This document shows, in pieces, positions 1 to 7,508 of a DNA stretch of 10,981 bases. The stretch is from Bacteroidota bacterium. GTDB lineage: Bacteria; Bacteroidota; Bacteroidia; NS11-12g; UBA955. The translations under genes and the position numbers were made by a program. The DNA is taken from positions 1 to 10,981 of the forward strand of contig RGEC01000060.1 of assembly GCA_009918425.1 (NCBI GenBank), in the 5' to 3' direction. The notes beneath the pieces are model-generated. The model did no database searches, was not told the origin of the DNA, and saw only the letters and a program-made list of their open reading frames with translations. How positions within the stretch are numbered: the first letter of the stretch is position 1; every line of letters starts with the position of its first letter.

Positions 1-1
1 A

Positions 2-1372
2 GAACCCTTCCAAAGTTTCTCTTCCCATTCCGTTCTGGTGAGCATGTATCTTGAAGCCTGGATCCCTTCCCAATCGTCATGGCAGCGCATAAAACAAGCA
101 GGTTCTGAAATTCTTGAGCAAAAATCAATGGGTTTTCAAACAGGCGGGTTGCCGAAAGATATACCCTTGAATAATGTGGCATCAGCATACCCGTATCCAG
201 GCCAGGTAAATCTGCACCGTGACTACAGCAATAAAGGTTTTGTAACCCTTAAGATTCCGCAATGGCAGTCACTTACATTGCCCGGAACCCGCATCGTTGC
301 CCGGTTTTCCGCCCAAAATGGCGAATGTCGTGAAGTATTGACATCAATACAGGGGAATACAGCAGGGTTTGAAATCCCTAAAAGTTTGTCCTTTGACAAA
401 GTTTATCGTTTTTCACTGATTCGGCGTAGTGTAACAGCACCCTTACTAAATACAGCAACAGGAAATCAGGCTTCCCATACTGCAGGAAAAGCCTTAGTCG
501 TAAATAGCATACTGTCTAACAACGCAGTAGGAACGGGAACTTCACAAATTTCGGATAAAATAAACGATGTGGAATTATTGGTTTATTACCTCCGCACGTC
601 CATATACAGCGTGCCAACTGAGAAATGGACCTCTACCAAAGTGGTGGATATCAGCGGTAATGAGGTAATTAAGGTTTATGAATTACAGCAGCTCCGGGGC
701 GAGTACCTGCAATCGACTGAAATGCATCAGAACCTGGATTTTACATTTGATATCAAACGCAGCCCATGGTTCAGCCGCTTCGTATATCCCATGCTGTATG
801 GTTATTATTATCAATTGCCGGCAAATATCAGATCGTACATAAAGTGGAATAGAGACACAGCCGGTGGGTTGATTCCGGGAAGTCCTGAAAAATTTGAACA
901 GCTCGGAATAGAAAAAGTGGAACTGAAAGCATCTCATTTTGCCACCGGCAAATATGTCTTTGATAAAACAGTTATCCAATTAAGCTATGGTGGTTTAGAA
1001 ACCATACAAAACGATTTTCAAACACTTAGGCAAAGTCTCATCGGGTGCAGTTCTTGGTTAGATGCTGCAACACTTGAAAAGCTGATGGCAGGATTGCCAA
1101 AATCTGGCGGAATTCAGCCTGTTTCTTTATTATCCAAGACTGTTCAGGCTCCGGTTTTGGCTAACGTGAATCCAAACAGATCATCTCCAATTAAACAAGT
1201 TAACAGTGCAATTGCGCGGCAAGCAGCCGTACGCAATGCATTTTTACTTGCATTGAATTCACTTGTTCTTCAAGGGTTTCCTGTAGCATCTGAAATTTCG
1301 GTAAAGGGCACTTATCAATGTAGCAGAATGCCTTCAGTCTCTTTTATTGTGGGGAAAGGAGGGGTGCTGTGA
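2..1372 (+). CDS. C-terminal part of a large exported/surface-associated protein of unknown function (5' end outside window)
   Basis: The frame is open from the first base of the window to a TGA at 1370-1372. The first candidate start, GTG at 38, has no ribosome-binding site and no signal peptide after it, so the gene most likely begins upstream and only the C-terminal ~456 residues are seen. No catalytic motif is recognisable. Counting from GTG 38, a short conserved-looking segment LLVYYLRTSIY (180-190) is followed by an aromatic-rich stretch (residues 243-262, PWFSRFVYPML...) and a region with D-x-x-x-L-x-x-S at 326-333. From memory, a YYxRTSxY segment occurs in very large Bacteroidota surface proteins encoded beside fibronectin-III and outer-membrane barrel genes; this was not searched. 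It overlaps the next gene by 4 bp (GTGA), so the two are co-translated. There is no T9SS sorting domain at the C-terminus. The reading frame is well supported; the function is not known. Confidence 0.8.
   Translation, partial: EPFQSFSSHSVLVSMYLEAWIPSQSSWQRIKQAGSEILEQKSMGFQTGGLPKDIPLNNVASAYPYPGQVNLHRDYSNKGFVTLKIPQWQSLTLPGTRIVARFSAQNGECREVLTSIQGNTAGFEIPKSLSFDKVYRFSLIRRSVTAPLLNTATGNQASHTAGKALVVNSILSNNAVGTGTSQISDKINDVELLVYYLRTSIYSVPTEKWTSTKVVDISGNEVIKVYELQQLRGEYLQSTEMHQNLDFTFDIKRSPWFSRFVYPMLYGYYYQLPANIRSYIKWNRDTAGGLIPGSPEKFEQLGIEKVELKASHFATGKYVFDKTVIQLSYGGLETIQNDFQTLRQSLIGCSSWLDAATLEKLMAGLPKSGGIQPVSLLSKTVQAPVLANVNPNRSSPIKQVNSAIARQAAVRNAFLLALNSLVLQGFPVASEISVKGTYQCSRMPSVSFIVGKGGVL
1355..1364 (+). 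promoter_or_regulatory. Strong Shine-Dalgarno site for the GTG start at 1369
   Basis: AAAGGAGGGG lies inside the end of the upstream gene, with the GGAGG core (1358-1362) six bases before the GTG at 1369. This decides the start: the next downstream ATG (1399) would remove the positively charged n-region and much of the signal peptide. Purine-rich sites this close to consensus are uncommon in Bacteroidota, whose genes mostly lack a Shine-Dalgarno sequence. Confidence 0.6.
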
Positions 1373-3297
1373 AACGGATTTTATCTGTATTTTTTATAAT
1401 GCTGAATTGCTTGTATGGATTTTCACAGGTTGCTGAATATACTTTACAAACCCGCCGATTTTCCAATGCAGTCTGGATCAGATGGATTCCGCAAAATCCA
1501 GAATCTTTTGCAAGTGATGTCATCAACGGTTATTCGTTGCAGAGAATTACGGTCAGCCGCGATGGTAAAGCACTGGAATCAGAGGAGCGCTATCAGCTGA
1601 ATGGGGAGCCTATTCGATGGGATACTCTGAACCAAATACAGGATACCATGCAGGTATTAAAACAAGTTTTCTTTTTCAGGCCCGGGCATACCGATAACGT
1701 TCAGGAAATGCTCCGAAATATAGAAATGCAGCGTCTTTCATGGTTGCAGGCCAATTTATGGTTGATGAAAGATTTTAGACTGGCAGTAAATTGTGGGCTT
1801 GGATGGGTGGATTTTTCTGCCAAAATAAATGAGACCTATCTGTATGAGTTACGCGTATGGAAAGATACAGGTATTGTAAAGGGGGCTCAATATGCAGGAT
1901 TATATGATGAACCTGCCATTCCGCAATTGACGGTAAAAAACGAAAAAGGCCGGAATACGCTTTTGCGGGTTAACCATTCGGAATATTATTGGGGTTATAT
2001 CATTGAAAAGGCTGCCGATTCTATTAGCGCCTTTAAGGCGTTATCGGAATTGCCTTTCGTAAATGGATCAAAATCAGATGAGTTATGGGTGAGTGATACA
2101 CAAATCCTACAAAGTGGACAAGCATATTACCGTGTGTGCGGCATAGACCCTTTTGGACTTCGAGGGCCATGGTCTGATACAGTGAGTATTTGGATATTGC
2201 CTGAAATACATTGTCAGGCTATTGAGGATTTACGGATGATAAATGATACGCTGTTCACTTTCCGATGGAATTTGCATGAAAACCTGTTGCCGTTAATCAA
2301 ATCATCGGGCATAAGCTACAGTAGCGCTGTGGATGAAGTGTTTCAGCCTTTGAACATTCAAAAAAATTCCGCCGGATGGCAGGCCAACTGGCCTGCCGGC
2401 TACACATCTGTATATCTGCGGCCGCACTGTACGGATTTGAATGATATATCCCACCATGGACCTGTAGCGTTTCTTCAGCCTATTGATTCAATTCCGCCTG
2501 CAGAACCTGAAATCATAAAGACGCATTGTGATTCTGTCGGTGTGGTGACAATACGCTGGAAAAGTGTTCAGGGTGCAGCTTTTTATCGGTTGTATAGGGG
2601 TAATTACCGCAATACGGAGTTTACAGATCATTCTCATCAATATTTTGCAGACACCTTCTATTCGGATACTATTGATTTAAAAACACTTCAGGATACAGTA
2701 TTTTATGCCGTTACGGCCCTGGATAGTCGCTACAATGAATCCAAACAAAGGCCAGCAGCCTGTGCCGTTTTTGATATCATACCACCGCCACCTCCGGCTT
2801 TTTTAAGCTATGAAATGGTAGGGAAAGGTTATCAATTTTGGTGGAGCCAAAGTCATGATGCAGCGTTTTATACTTTACACAGGCAAGGCGAACAGGAACT
2901 GCATTTACAGATTGATTCAGCATTTTTTTGGGATACTACAGCGAATTCAGGTGGAATATATACCTATTACCTTACTGCAACTGACCGAAATGCAAATATT
3001 TCCGAGGCTTCCGCAAAGCTGACACTTCAATTTCCGGCTATCAAAAATATACCCTCTGTTTCAAGTCCTATATGTTTGAATGATTCCCAAAAACGCAATT
3101 GCTATGTGTTCTGGGATTATCCTGAGTATCCTGGTGTTTCTCATTTCAGAATCCTGCTATTAAGCAACGGCCGAAAAAGGACTGTTGGCACTGCAAAAGC
3201 AAATGAAAGACAATTCTGTTTTTATGGATTTCTAAAACAAAAGGAAGAAGAATTTCAAATTATTGCATATACCAAAGATGGATTAAATAGCCGATGA
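1369..3297 (+). CDS. Secreted protein built of fibronectin type III-like modules
   Basis: The 642-residue product starts with a type I signal peptide (Lys2, Arg3, hydrophobic 4-18, likely cleavage near GFSQ at 20), so it is exported across the inner membrane. The rest reads as about five or six beta-sandwich modules of fibronectin type III character: roughly 28-170 (WIRWIPQ ... NGYSLQRI), 185-275, 280-370, 374-468 (IPPAEP ... FYRLYRG ... FYAVTALD), 470-553 (IPPPPP ... YYLTATD) and a final one at 560-642. The repeated pattern is a Pro-rich linker, a W-x-x-x-x-A-x-x-Y-x-L strand pair and a late Y-x-V/L-T-A strand followed by D. Such modules usually mediate protein or glycan contacts; no enzyme motif is seen. 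It ends directly after the last module, with no T9SS domain. The start is GTG with a good ribosome-binding site. It overlaps both neighbours by 4 bp, in the middle of the surface-protein operon. The fold call rests on pattern reading only. Confidence 0.8.
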   Translation: MKRILSVFFIMLNCLYGFSQVAEYTLQTRRFSNAVWIRWIPQNPESFASDVINGYSLQRITVSRDGKALESEERYQLNGEPIRWDTLNQIQDTMQVLKQVFFFRPGHTDNVQEMLRNIEMQRLSWLQANLWLMKDFRLAVNCGLGWVDFSAKINETYLYELRVWKDTGIVKGAQYAGLYDEPAIPQLTVKNEKGRNTLLRVNHSEYYWGYIIEKAADSISAFKALSELPFVNGSKSDELWVSDTQILQSGQAYYRVCGIDPFGLRGPWSDTVSIWILPEIHCQAIEDLRMINDTLFTFRWNLHENLLPLIKSSGISYSSAVDEVFQPLNIQKNSAGWQANWPAGYTSVYLRPHCTDLNDISHHGPVAFLQPIDSIPPAEPEIIKTHCDSVGVVTIRWKSVQGAAFYRLYRGNYRNTEFTDHSHQYFADTFYSDTIDLKTLQDTVFYAVTALDSRYNESKQRPAACAVFDIIPPPPPAFLSYEMVGKGYQFWWSQSHDAAFYTLHRQGEQELHLQIDSAFFWDTTANSGGIYTYYLTATDRNANISEASAKLTLQFPAIKNIPSVSSPICLNDSQKRNCYVFWDYPEYPGVSHFRILLLSNGRKRTVGTAKANERQFCFYGFLKQKEEEFQIIAYTKDGLNSR

Positions 3298-5426
3298 AAA
3301 ATATATTTGTACTATTTTCACTTTTGTATTTGTCGCCATTGTGCGGCAAGCAGCATTTACTTCTCAGGCTAAATGCCAGCTATTCCTGGGGAGATGGTAA
3401 TGCAGATTATGTAAAAATCAAATTGATTTTTTATCAGGCCGGAAAGGCGGATGCCCATGATTCTTTTTTTCTGAGAGGTCCTTTAGAGATGCAATGGAGG
3501 AGGTCATTTGATCAAATGCCGGATTCAATTATGTTAAGGATTGTAGATCACACCAACCGAATTCCTCAGCAAAACACATTTGTCAGGGCTTTTCAATTGA
3601 AGCATTGTCAATCACAAAGATTTGAAAATCTTCTTAAGAAAGGGAAATGTGAATCGTTTCCACTGAATGAACTGGGTACACTTTGCGCTGCCCTTGACGT
3701 TGCAGTATTTGACGATTTGGCATCCCGCTTGCCCGTGAAATCCGGATTGCAACAAAGCGAATTTTACTGCGAAAAAGAAGCAACCCGTTTCAGACTGAAT
3801 GCCCCGTGTTTTATGAATTACAGGCCTGCAGGAAGTTTGTTGCAATGGTATGAAAGTTCTGTCAATACGGGTCCGTGGTCCAAAACAGATACAGGATTGG
3901 TTTTCAGTCCCGTTGCCTGGATGAAGCGGAATAATTCGCCTCTTTTTAATCAAAAGCGGTATTACAAACTGGTACTGGATTCTTTCACCATTTCAGGAGA
4001 AAAACAAATGGCTACCGAAGTTTTAGGTCCCGTGTATTTTTATGTGAATGCCGCAGTAGATTCAATATCTGTTTATGGTAGAAACTGTAGAGAAAATGAG
4101 AAACGTATTGATCTTTATCTCAACCCCCACAGCTCTTATCAGCATGCTTCAGGAGTGAACGTCTGGCTCAAAAATATCAGCGATTCATCATCGGATGGAA
4201 TATGGTTTCTGGGTAATGAGAAAAATGTTTCCAAGGTAAGTATTGGCAATACGATTGGCCAATTTCATACGTTGGCAGCTCAGAATGCCGGAAAGCCATT
4301 CCATTTGGTGAACGGGAAATATGCGGTCGGGTTGGATTTTACGCCATGGAATGATTTTGATTGCGGTTTTCGATGGGATTCAGTGCAGGTAAGCGGACCC
4401 TACGGGCTTGATGTTAATCACCGCATAATATGCGGAGAAAAATGCCCTGGAAATAGCGATGGGAAGTTTACTGTGACTGGTAAAAGCGCTTTGTGGAATG
4501 ATACGATATTGATTAATTTAGGAGGTCCTGAAAATTACAAGATTGGCGACACAATGGCCGGACTAGCACGAGGCATTTATTCTTACTCCGTTGCAGGCAA
4601 TGGCGGTTGTTTGGAGAAGAGGGAAATTACCATAGGAGGATCACCTTTTTTCGGTAAAAAATTAGCAATTGATACTGTGCTATGTATAGGCCAGCAATTG
4701 AATGTATATGTTAAAGATTCTAATGCCGCTTTGTTTGAGGCTGTAAAGCCAGATGGCGTTAAGCTTTTCAGCGATACGCTAAACGTGAATGAAACTGGTG
4801 TCTGGTTTTTGAAATGGACCAATGATTCAGGTTGCGTGGCTCGGGATACTATGCATGTTGTAATCCGCAATCTTTCCGTTACACATGATTTTCTAATGCC
4901 GACACAGATAAAACTTCCCGATACGGCCTGGGCCATAGATCATAGCCGTCCTAAACCTGCTAGCAACCAATGGGTACAGGAACAATCCGACTGGAAAAGC
5001 GTTCGCAATGAGAACATAAGTTTTTTGATTAAAGACACCGGGTTTTACCCTTTAACACTCATCTCACGCTTTGATTCAGGATGCAGTTTTCGCCGGACAA
5101 AAATGTTGAAAATAGTGAGAGCCAACGATACCGCCGGCTTTATACCTCAACTGGGTTATCAGGGTCCGTTGATTAAAAGTTATATTCTTAAACCCAATCC
5201 TTCAAACGGAATGCAGTATCTGGCAGAGGTTGCACTGAGAGAACCGGCCGATCTGGCGTTTAGCTTGCTTGATCCAATTTCAGGAAGAGTTCTCCGCACA
5301 AAGGAATTTAAGCAAGTGAAAACTCTGGCTATCCGACCTTTTGATATGGATGCTGAAGGAGTTTATTTTATTAGGGTGCAGGCCGTAAATGAAATGCAGA
5401 CCCGTAAAGTTCTTTTTGTAAAGTAA
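3294..5426 (+). CDS. T9SS-secreted surface protein with SprB/PKD-like modules and C-terminal type A sorting domain
   Basis: The 710-residue product has a signal peptide (MKNIFVLFSLLYLSPLCG, cut near residue 18-20). At the far end, residues ~628-710 have the features of a type A T9SS sorting domain: KPNPSNG (633-639), a middle strand with LLDPISGRVL, the GVYFIRV strand (689-695) and the terminal KVLFVK. Such domains direct cargo through the type IX translocon and are normally cleaved when the protein is attached to the cell surface. Between them, residues ~380-450 (CPGNSDGKFTV ... GIYSYSV ... GGC) resemble SprB-type repeats, and ~455-527 and ~530-608 resemble PKD/immunoglobulin-like modules (DTGFYPLTL, DSGC). 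Residues 20-370 are not recognised. The ATG overlaps the preceding stop (ATGA), so translation is coupled. It is the only member of the operon with a clear T9SS signal and probably the exposed part of the assembly. Confidence 0.85.
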   Translation: MKNIFVLFSLLYLSPLCGKQHLLLRLNASYSWGDGNADYVKIKLIFYQAGKADAHDSFFLRGPLEMQWRRSFDQMPDSIMLRIVDHTNRIPQQNTFVRAFQLKHCQSQRFENLLKKGKCESFPLNELGTLCAALDVAVFDDLASRLPVKSGLQQSEFYCEKEATRFRLNAPCFMNYRPAGSLLQWYESSVNTGPWSKTDTGLVFSPVAWMKRNNSPLFNQKRYYKLVLDSFTISGEKQMATEVLGPVYFYVNAAVDSISVYGRNCRENEKRIDLYLNPHSSYQHASGVNVWLKNISDSSSDGIWFLGNEKNVSKVSIGNTIGQFHTLAAQNAGKPFHLVNGKYAVGLDFTPWNDFDCGFRWDSVQVSGPYGLDVNHRIICGEKCPGNSDGKFTVTGKSALWNDTILINLGGPENYKIGDTMAGLARGIYSYSVAGNGGCLEKREITIGGSPFFGKKLAIDTVLCIGQQLNVYVKDSNAALFEAVKPDGVKLFSDTLNVNETGVWFLKWTNDSGCVARDTMHVVIRNLSVTHDFLMPTQIKLPDTAWAIDHSRPKPASNQWVQEQSDWKSVRNENISFLIKDTGFYPLTLISRFDSGCSFRRTKMLKIVRANDTAGFIPQLGYQGPLIKSYILKPNPSNGMQYLAEVALREPADLAFSLLDPISGRVLRTKEFKQVKTLAIRPFDMDAEGVYFIRVQAVNEMQTRKVLFVK

Positions 5427-5432
5427 TATAGT

Positions 5433-7046
5433 ATGCGCGGGGAGATAGTGTGTTTCGTATTGGGTTGTATAATTCCACATTCGCTATTGTCTCAAGACTT
5501 GGAAAAAGTCCTAAAAAGCAAACCTGTAGAGGCACATGGAAGTATGCAAATGCAGCACATGCTGAATCGCCGTTATGGAGTTGCAGATAATAATCAGATG
5601 TATAATTACGTACTCAGCGGCAATCTCAATCTTAAACTATTTGGTGTTATTGACGCCCCTTTTCAGATGTTGTTTTCCAATATGGGCAGCCGTTTCACCC
5701 AACCTACATATAACCAGACAGCATTTCATCCACAATACAAATGGGCAAAACTGCACCTGGGCAGGATCGCTGTAAATTGGTCGCCCCAAACTGTCGGTGG
5801 TCATGTGTTTCAGGGTGTGGCATCCGATCTCACTCCTGGGAATTTGACCTTCAGTGCTCTTTATGGCCGTTTTCAGCAGGCTGTTTCAGCCCCTTTGGAT
5901 TCTGTTTCAGGCAATGTAATGCCGTCATATCGCAGGATGGGTTATGGATTTAGGGCCGGGTACCGCCAAAAAAACACCCACATGCAGGCTACCTATTTTC
6001 AGGCCACAGATGATAACGGCAGTTTGAAAATTGGGCCAGAAATGGAGCTAAAACCCCTTTATAACCGGGTTTGGGGCGTGCTTTGCGATCATGTATTGTT
6101 TAAAAAACTCATGCTGCATGCCACATGGAACCGAAGCTTTTTAATTCATGATTTGCATGAACGACAAACTGCATCTTTGAAGCAGCACTATATGGGAAGT
6201 GTGACCTGGCAGGGTCAAAAGTATCAATGGAATGTTACCTACGAACACACAGACCCCGATTATCGTACCCTGGGGGCTTATTATTTTAATAATGACATGG
6301 AAAATGTTAGTGTCGGGGGGAATGTGCAGGCCTTGAAAGGCAAACTTAACCTGAGCGGGCAGGCGGGTTTGCAACGCGATAACCTGGATAACAGAAAAAG
6401 TTCATCTATGCGCAGGTGGGTATACAGCCTTCAGGTACAGTGCAGGTTAAGTAAAAGCAGCATGCTTTCCGGCTCTTACTCGAGTTTTACAAGCTTTACA
6501 AACACACGGCCTTTTACAGATTATTTACAGCCCAGCAACCCTATGTTGGCATGGGATACTCTCAATTTTAGGGAAATTTCTGAGTCTGGGAATGTGCAGC
6601 TATCATTACCAATGCCCAAATGGGGTAAATGGCAGGGCAGTTTTTCAGGTAACGGTCTTTGGCAGCGCAATGCGGGAGCGTACGGCAGCAAGAGCGATTT
6701 TTACAATACCGGTATAGGGCTGTTAGGAATGCATAGCGGTAGCGGTGCTTCATTGTCTTTGCAAATGAACGCAGGACACAATATGGCAGGAGTGGTAAAT
6801 GTTAAGAATATGGGTCCGGTTTTTTCATGCAGTTTACCGCTCATGGACAAAAAACTTAAAACCACTTTTTCGTGGTCTCACATTGTTTCCCAAATAATCA
6901 ATCAGAGAAAAACAATGCAGAGTTTGCGCTTTCAGCTCAGCCGGCAATGGAAAATACAATCGCTACAAGCTATGTTTCAAGTGCAGCAATCACAAGGTCG
7001 TGGATTTTTGCAGGCTACGGTAGGTTATCAAGTGGTGGTGAAGTAG
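5433..7046 (+). CDS. Outer-membrane beta-barrel-like protein
   Basis: The 537-residue product begins with a signal peptide (MRGEIVCFVLGCIIPHSLLSQ, cleavage near 20). The mature part lacks hydrophobic helices. It consists of many short alternating amphipathic strands rich in Tyr, Trp, Gln, Ser and Gly separated by turns, as expected for an outer-membrane barrel. Examples are 102-110 (YKWAKLHLG), 138-147, 170-190 (GYGFRAGY ... ATYFQA), 262-271, 303-315 (LNLSGQAGLQRDN) and the closing strand 526-537. Segments such as PSYRRMGYG, LGAYYFNNDMENV and AGLQRDNLDN look conserved, and from memory similar segments occur in a family of Bacteroidota barrel proteins found beside large surface proteins. It is longer than PorP/SprF (~300 residues) and has no TonB box or plug that I can see. 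It starts 6 bp after the T9SS cargo gene and closes the operon, so it may anchor or export its neighbours' products; that role is inferred. Confidence 0.75.
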   Translation: MRGEIVCFVLGCIIPHSLLSQDLEKVLKSKPVEAHGSMQMQHMLNRRYGVADNNQMYNYVLSGNLNLKLFGVIDAPFQMLFSNMGSRFTQPTYNQTAFHPQYKWAKLHLGRIAVNWSPQTVGGHVFQGVASDLTPGNLTFSALYGRFQQAVSAPLDSVSGNVMPSYRRMGYGFRAGYRQKNTHMQATYFQATDDNGSLKIGPEMELKPLYNRVWGVLCDHVLFKKLMLHATWNRSFLIHDLHERQTASLKQHYMGSVTWQGQKYQWNVTYEHTDPDYRTLGAYYFNNDMENVSVGGNVQALKGKLNLSGQAGLQRDNLDNRKSSSMRRWVYSLQVQCRLSKSSMLSGSYSSFTSFTNTRPFTDYLQPSNPMLAWDTLNFREISESGNVQLSLPMPKWGKWQGSFSGNGLWQRNAGAYGSKSDFYNTGIGLLGMHSGSGASLSLQMNAGHNMAGVVNVKNMGPVFSCSLPLMDKKLKTTFSWSHIVSQIINQRKTMQSLRFQLSRQWKIQSLQAMFQVQQSQGRGFLQATVGYQVVVK

Positions 7047-7078
7047 GTTAAAATCACAATCTCATCGTGATTCAACCT
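7045..7078. terminator. Hairpin between convergent genes, probable end of the surface operon
   Basis: AATCAC (7052-7057) and GTGATT (7067-7072) form a perfect 6-bp stem. It is extended, after a small AA/C internal loop, by AGGTT (7045-7049) pairing with AACCT (7074-7078). It begins in the stop codon of the barrel gene (7044-7046) and lies just before the end of the minus-strand gene at 7087. There is no U-tract on the plus strand; on the minus strand the inner stem is followed by TTTT. It is therefore a plausible but not classical bidirectional terminator. Confidence 0.45.
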
Positions 7079-7086
7079 CAAATTAG

Positions 7087-7317
7087 TTAGGCAATTTTTC
7101 TTTCTGCCTCCAAGTAATCATAGTTTATAAGAGTTGTCATAGAATCGGAACGCAGGTAATACGTGTTTCCGTTAAAGTTGAGCATGATCTTGGGATTAAA
7201 AGGAATTTTGTTTCTTGTCAAAAATGTTTTTAGGGCAAATTTATTGCCGTCATAGAGTTGGATTTGTTGTTTGTGGTGAGTGAATTTAAGTGATTTAATT
7301 AAAGCAATTTTTCTCAT
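7087..7317 (-). CDS. Hypothetical 76-aa protein
   Basis: This ORF runs from ATG at 7317 to TAA at 7087 and gives a basic, Asn/Lys/Leu-rich protein with no signal peptide, membrane segment or motif that I recognise. It probably folds as a small alpha/beta protein (strand-like IMLNFNGNTYYLR at 44-56). No plus-strand gene competes in this interval, and the ORF sits between two hairpins that isolate it transcriptionally. Just upstream, reading on the minus strand, TAACTTTA (7322-7329) is close to the Bacteroidota -7 box TAnnTTTG, but it would give a nearly leaderless message and no convincing -33 box was found. AAGG lies directly before the ATG. It could also be a chance ORF. Base composition is AT-rich compared with its larger neighbours. 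Confidence 0.5.
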   Translation of the reverse strand: MRKIALIKSLKFTHHKQQIQLYDGNKFALKTFLTRNKIPFNPKIMLNFNGNTYYLRSDSMTTLINYDYLEAERKIA

Positions 7318-7381
7318 ACCTTAAAGTTAGATCAGTAGCCCGGAATAAAAAAATAAAATGGGCAATTCTTTTTGATTGTAT

Positions 7382-7407
7382 AAAAAAAGCCCCGGAAATC
7401 CGGGGCT
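7382..7407 (-). terminator. Rho-independent terminator of the 31-aa membrane peptide gene
   Basis: On the minus strand a perfect 8-bp GC-rich stem (AGCCCCGG / CCGGGGCT, 7400-7407 and 7388-7395) with a 4-base loop is followed by a run of seven T (7382-7388, the first paired in the stem). It begins 5 bases after the TGA of the minus-strand ORF ending at 7413. This is a textbook intrinsic terminator and its orientation shows that something is transcribed leftward through 7413-7508. Confidence 0.9.
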
Positions 7408-7412
7408 CTGGG

Positions 7413-7508
7413 TCAGTTTTTCTTGCGGGATATGAGCCAGGATATTAGAAAAATAGCCGGAACCATCACCACAATACCCCCAAAAATTAAAATGTAACTT
7501 TCTTGCAT
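7413..7508 (-). CDS. 31-aa single-span membrane peptide
   Basis: ATG at 7508 to TGA at 7413 encodes 31 residues. They comprise a short polar N-terminus (MQESY), one continuous hydrophobic helix of about 21 residues (roughly 6-26, including GGIVVMVPAIFLISW) and a basic tail ISRKKN. By the positive-inside rule the tail should be cytoplasmic, giving an N-out/C-in inner-membrane protein. The best evidence that it is real is the intrinsic terminator 5 bases after its stop codon; no other leftward reading frame explains that terminator. No Shine-Dalgarno sequence precedes it, as usual for Bacteroidota. I do not recognise the family. Small respiratory-complex subunits or assembly peptides have this shape, but nothing in the neighbourhood supports that role. 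An alternative is that the terminator ends a small RNA and the ORF is incidental. Confidence 0.65.
   Translation of the reverse strand: MQESYILIFGGIVVMVPAIFLISWLISRKKN

Noticed and set aside
38..40. GTG at 38 as the true start of the first gene
   Set aside because: The frame is open to the window edge, and there is no ribosome-binding site or signal peptide, although the following operon members are all exported.
683..979. 98-codon minus-strand open frame
   Set aside because: It is antisense to the partial surface-protein gene and has no family-like motif, promoter or terminator.
5280..5480. 66-codon minus-strand open frame across the junction of the T9SS cargo gene and the barrel gene
   Set aside because: It covers the conserved sorting-domain coding sequence and the next signal peptide on the other strand, and has no supporting signals of its own.
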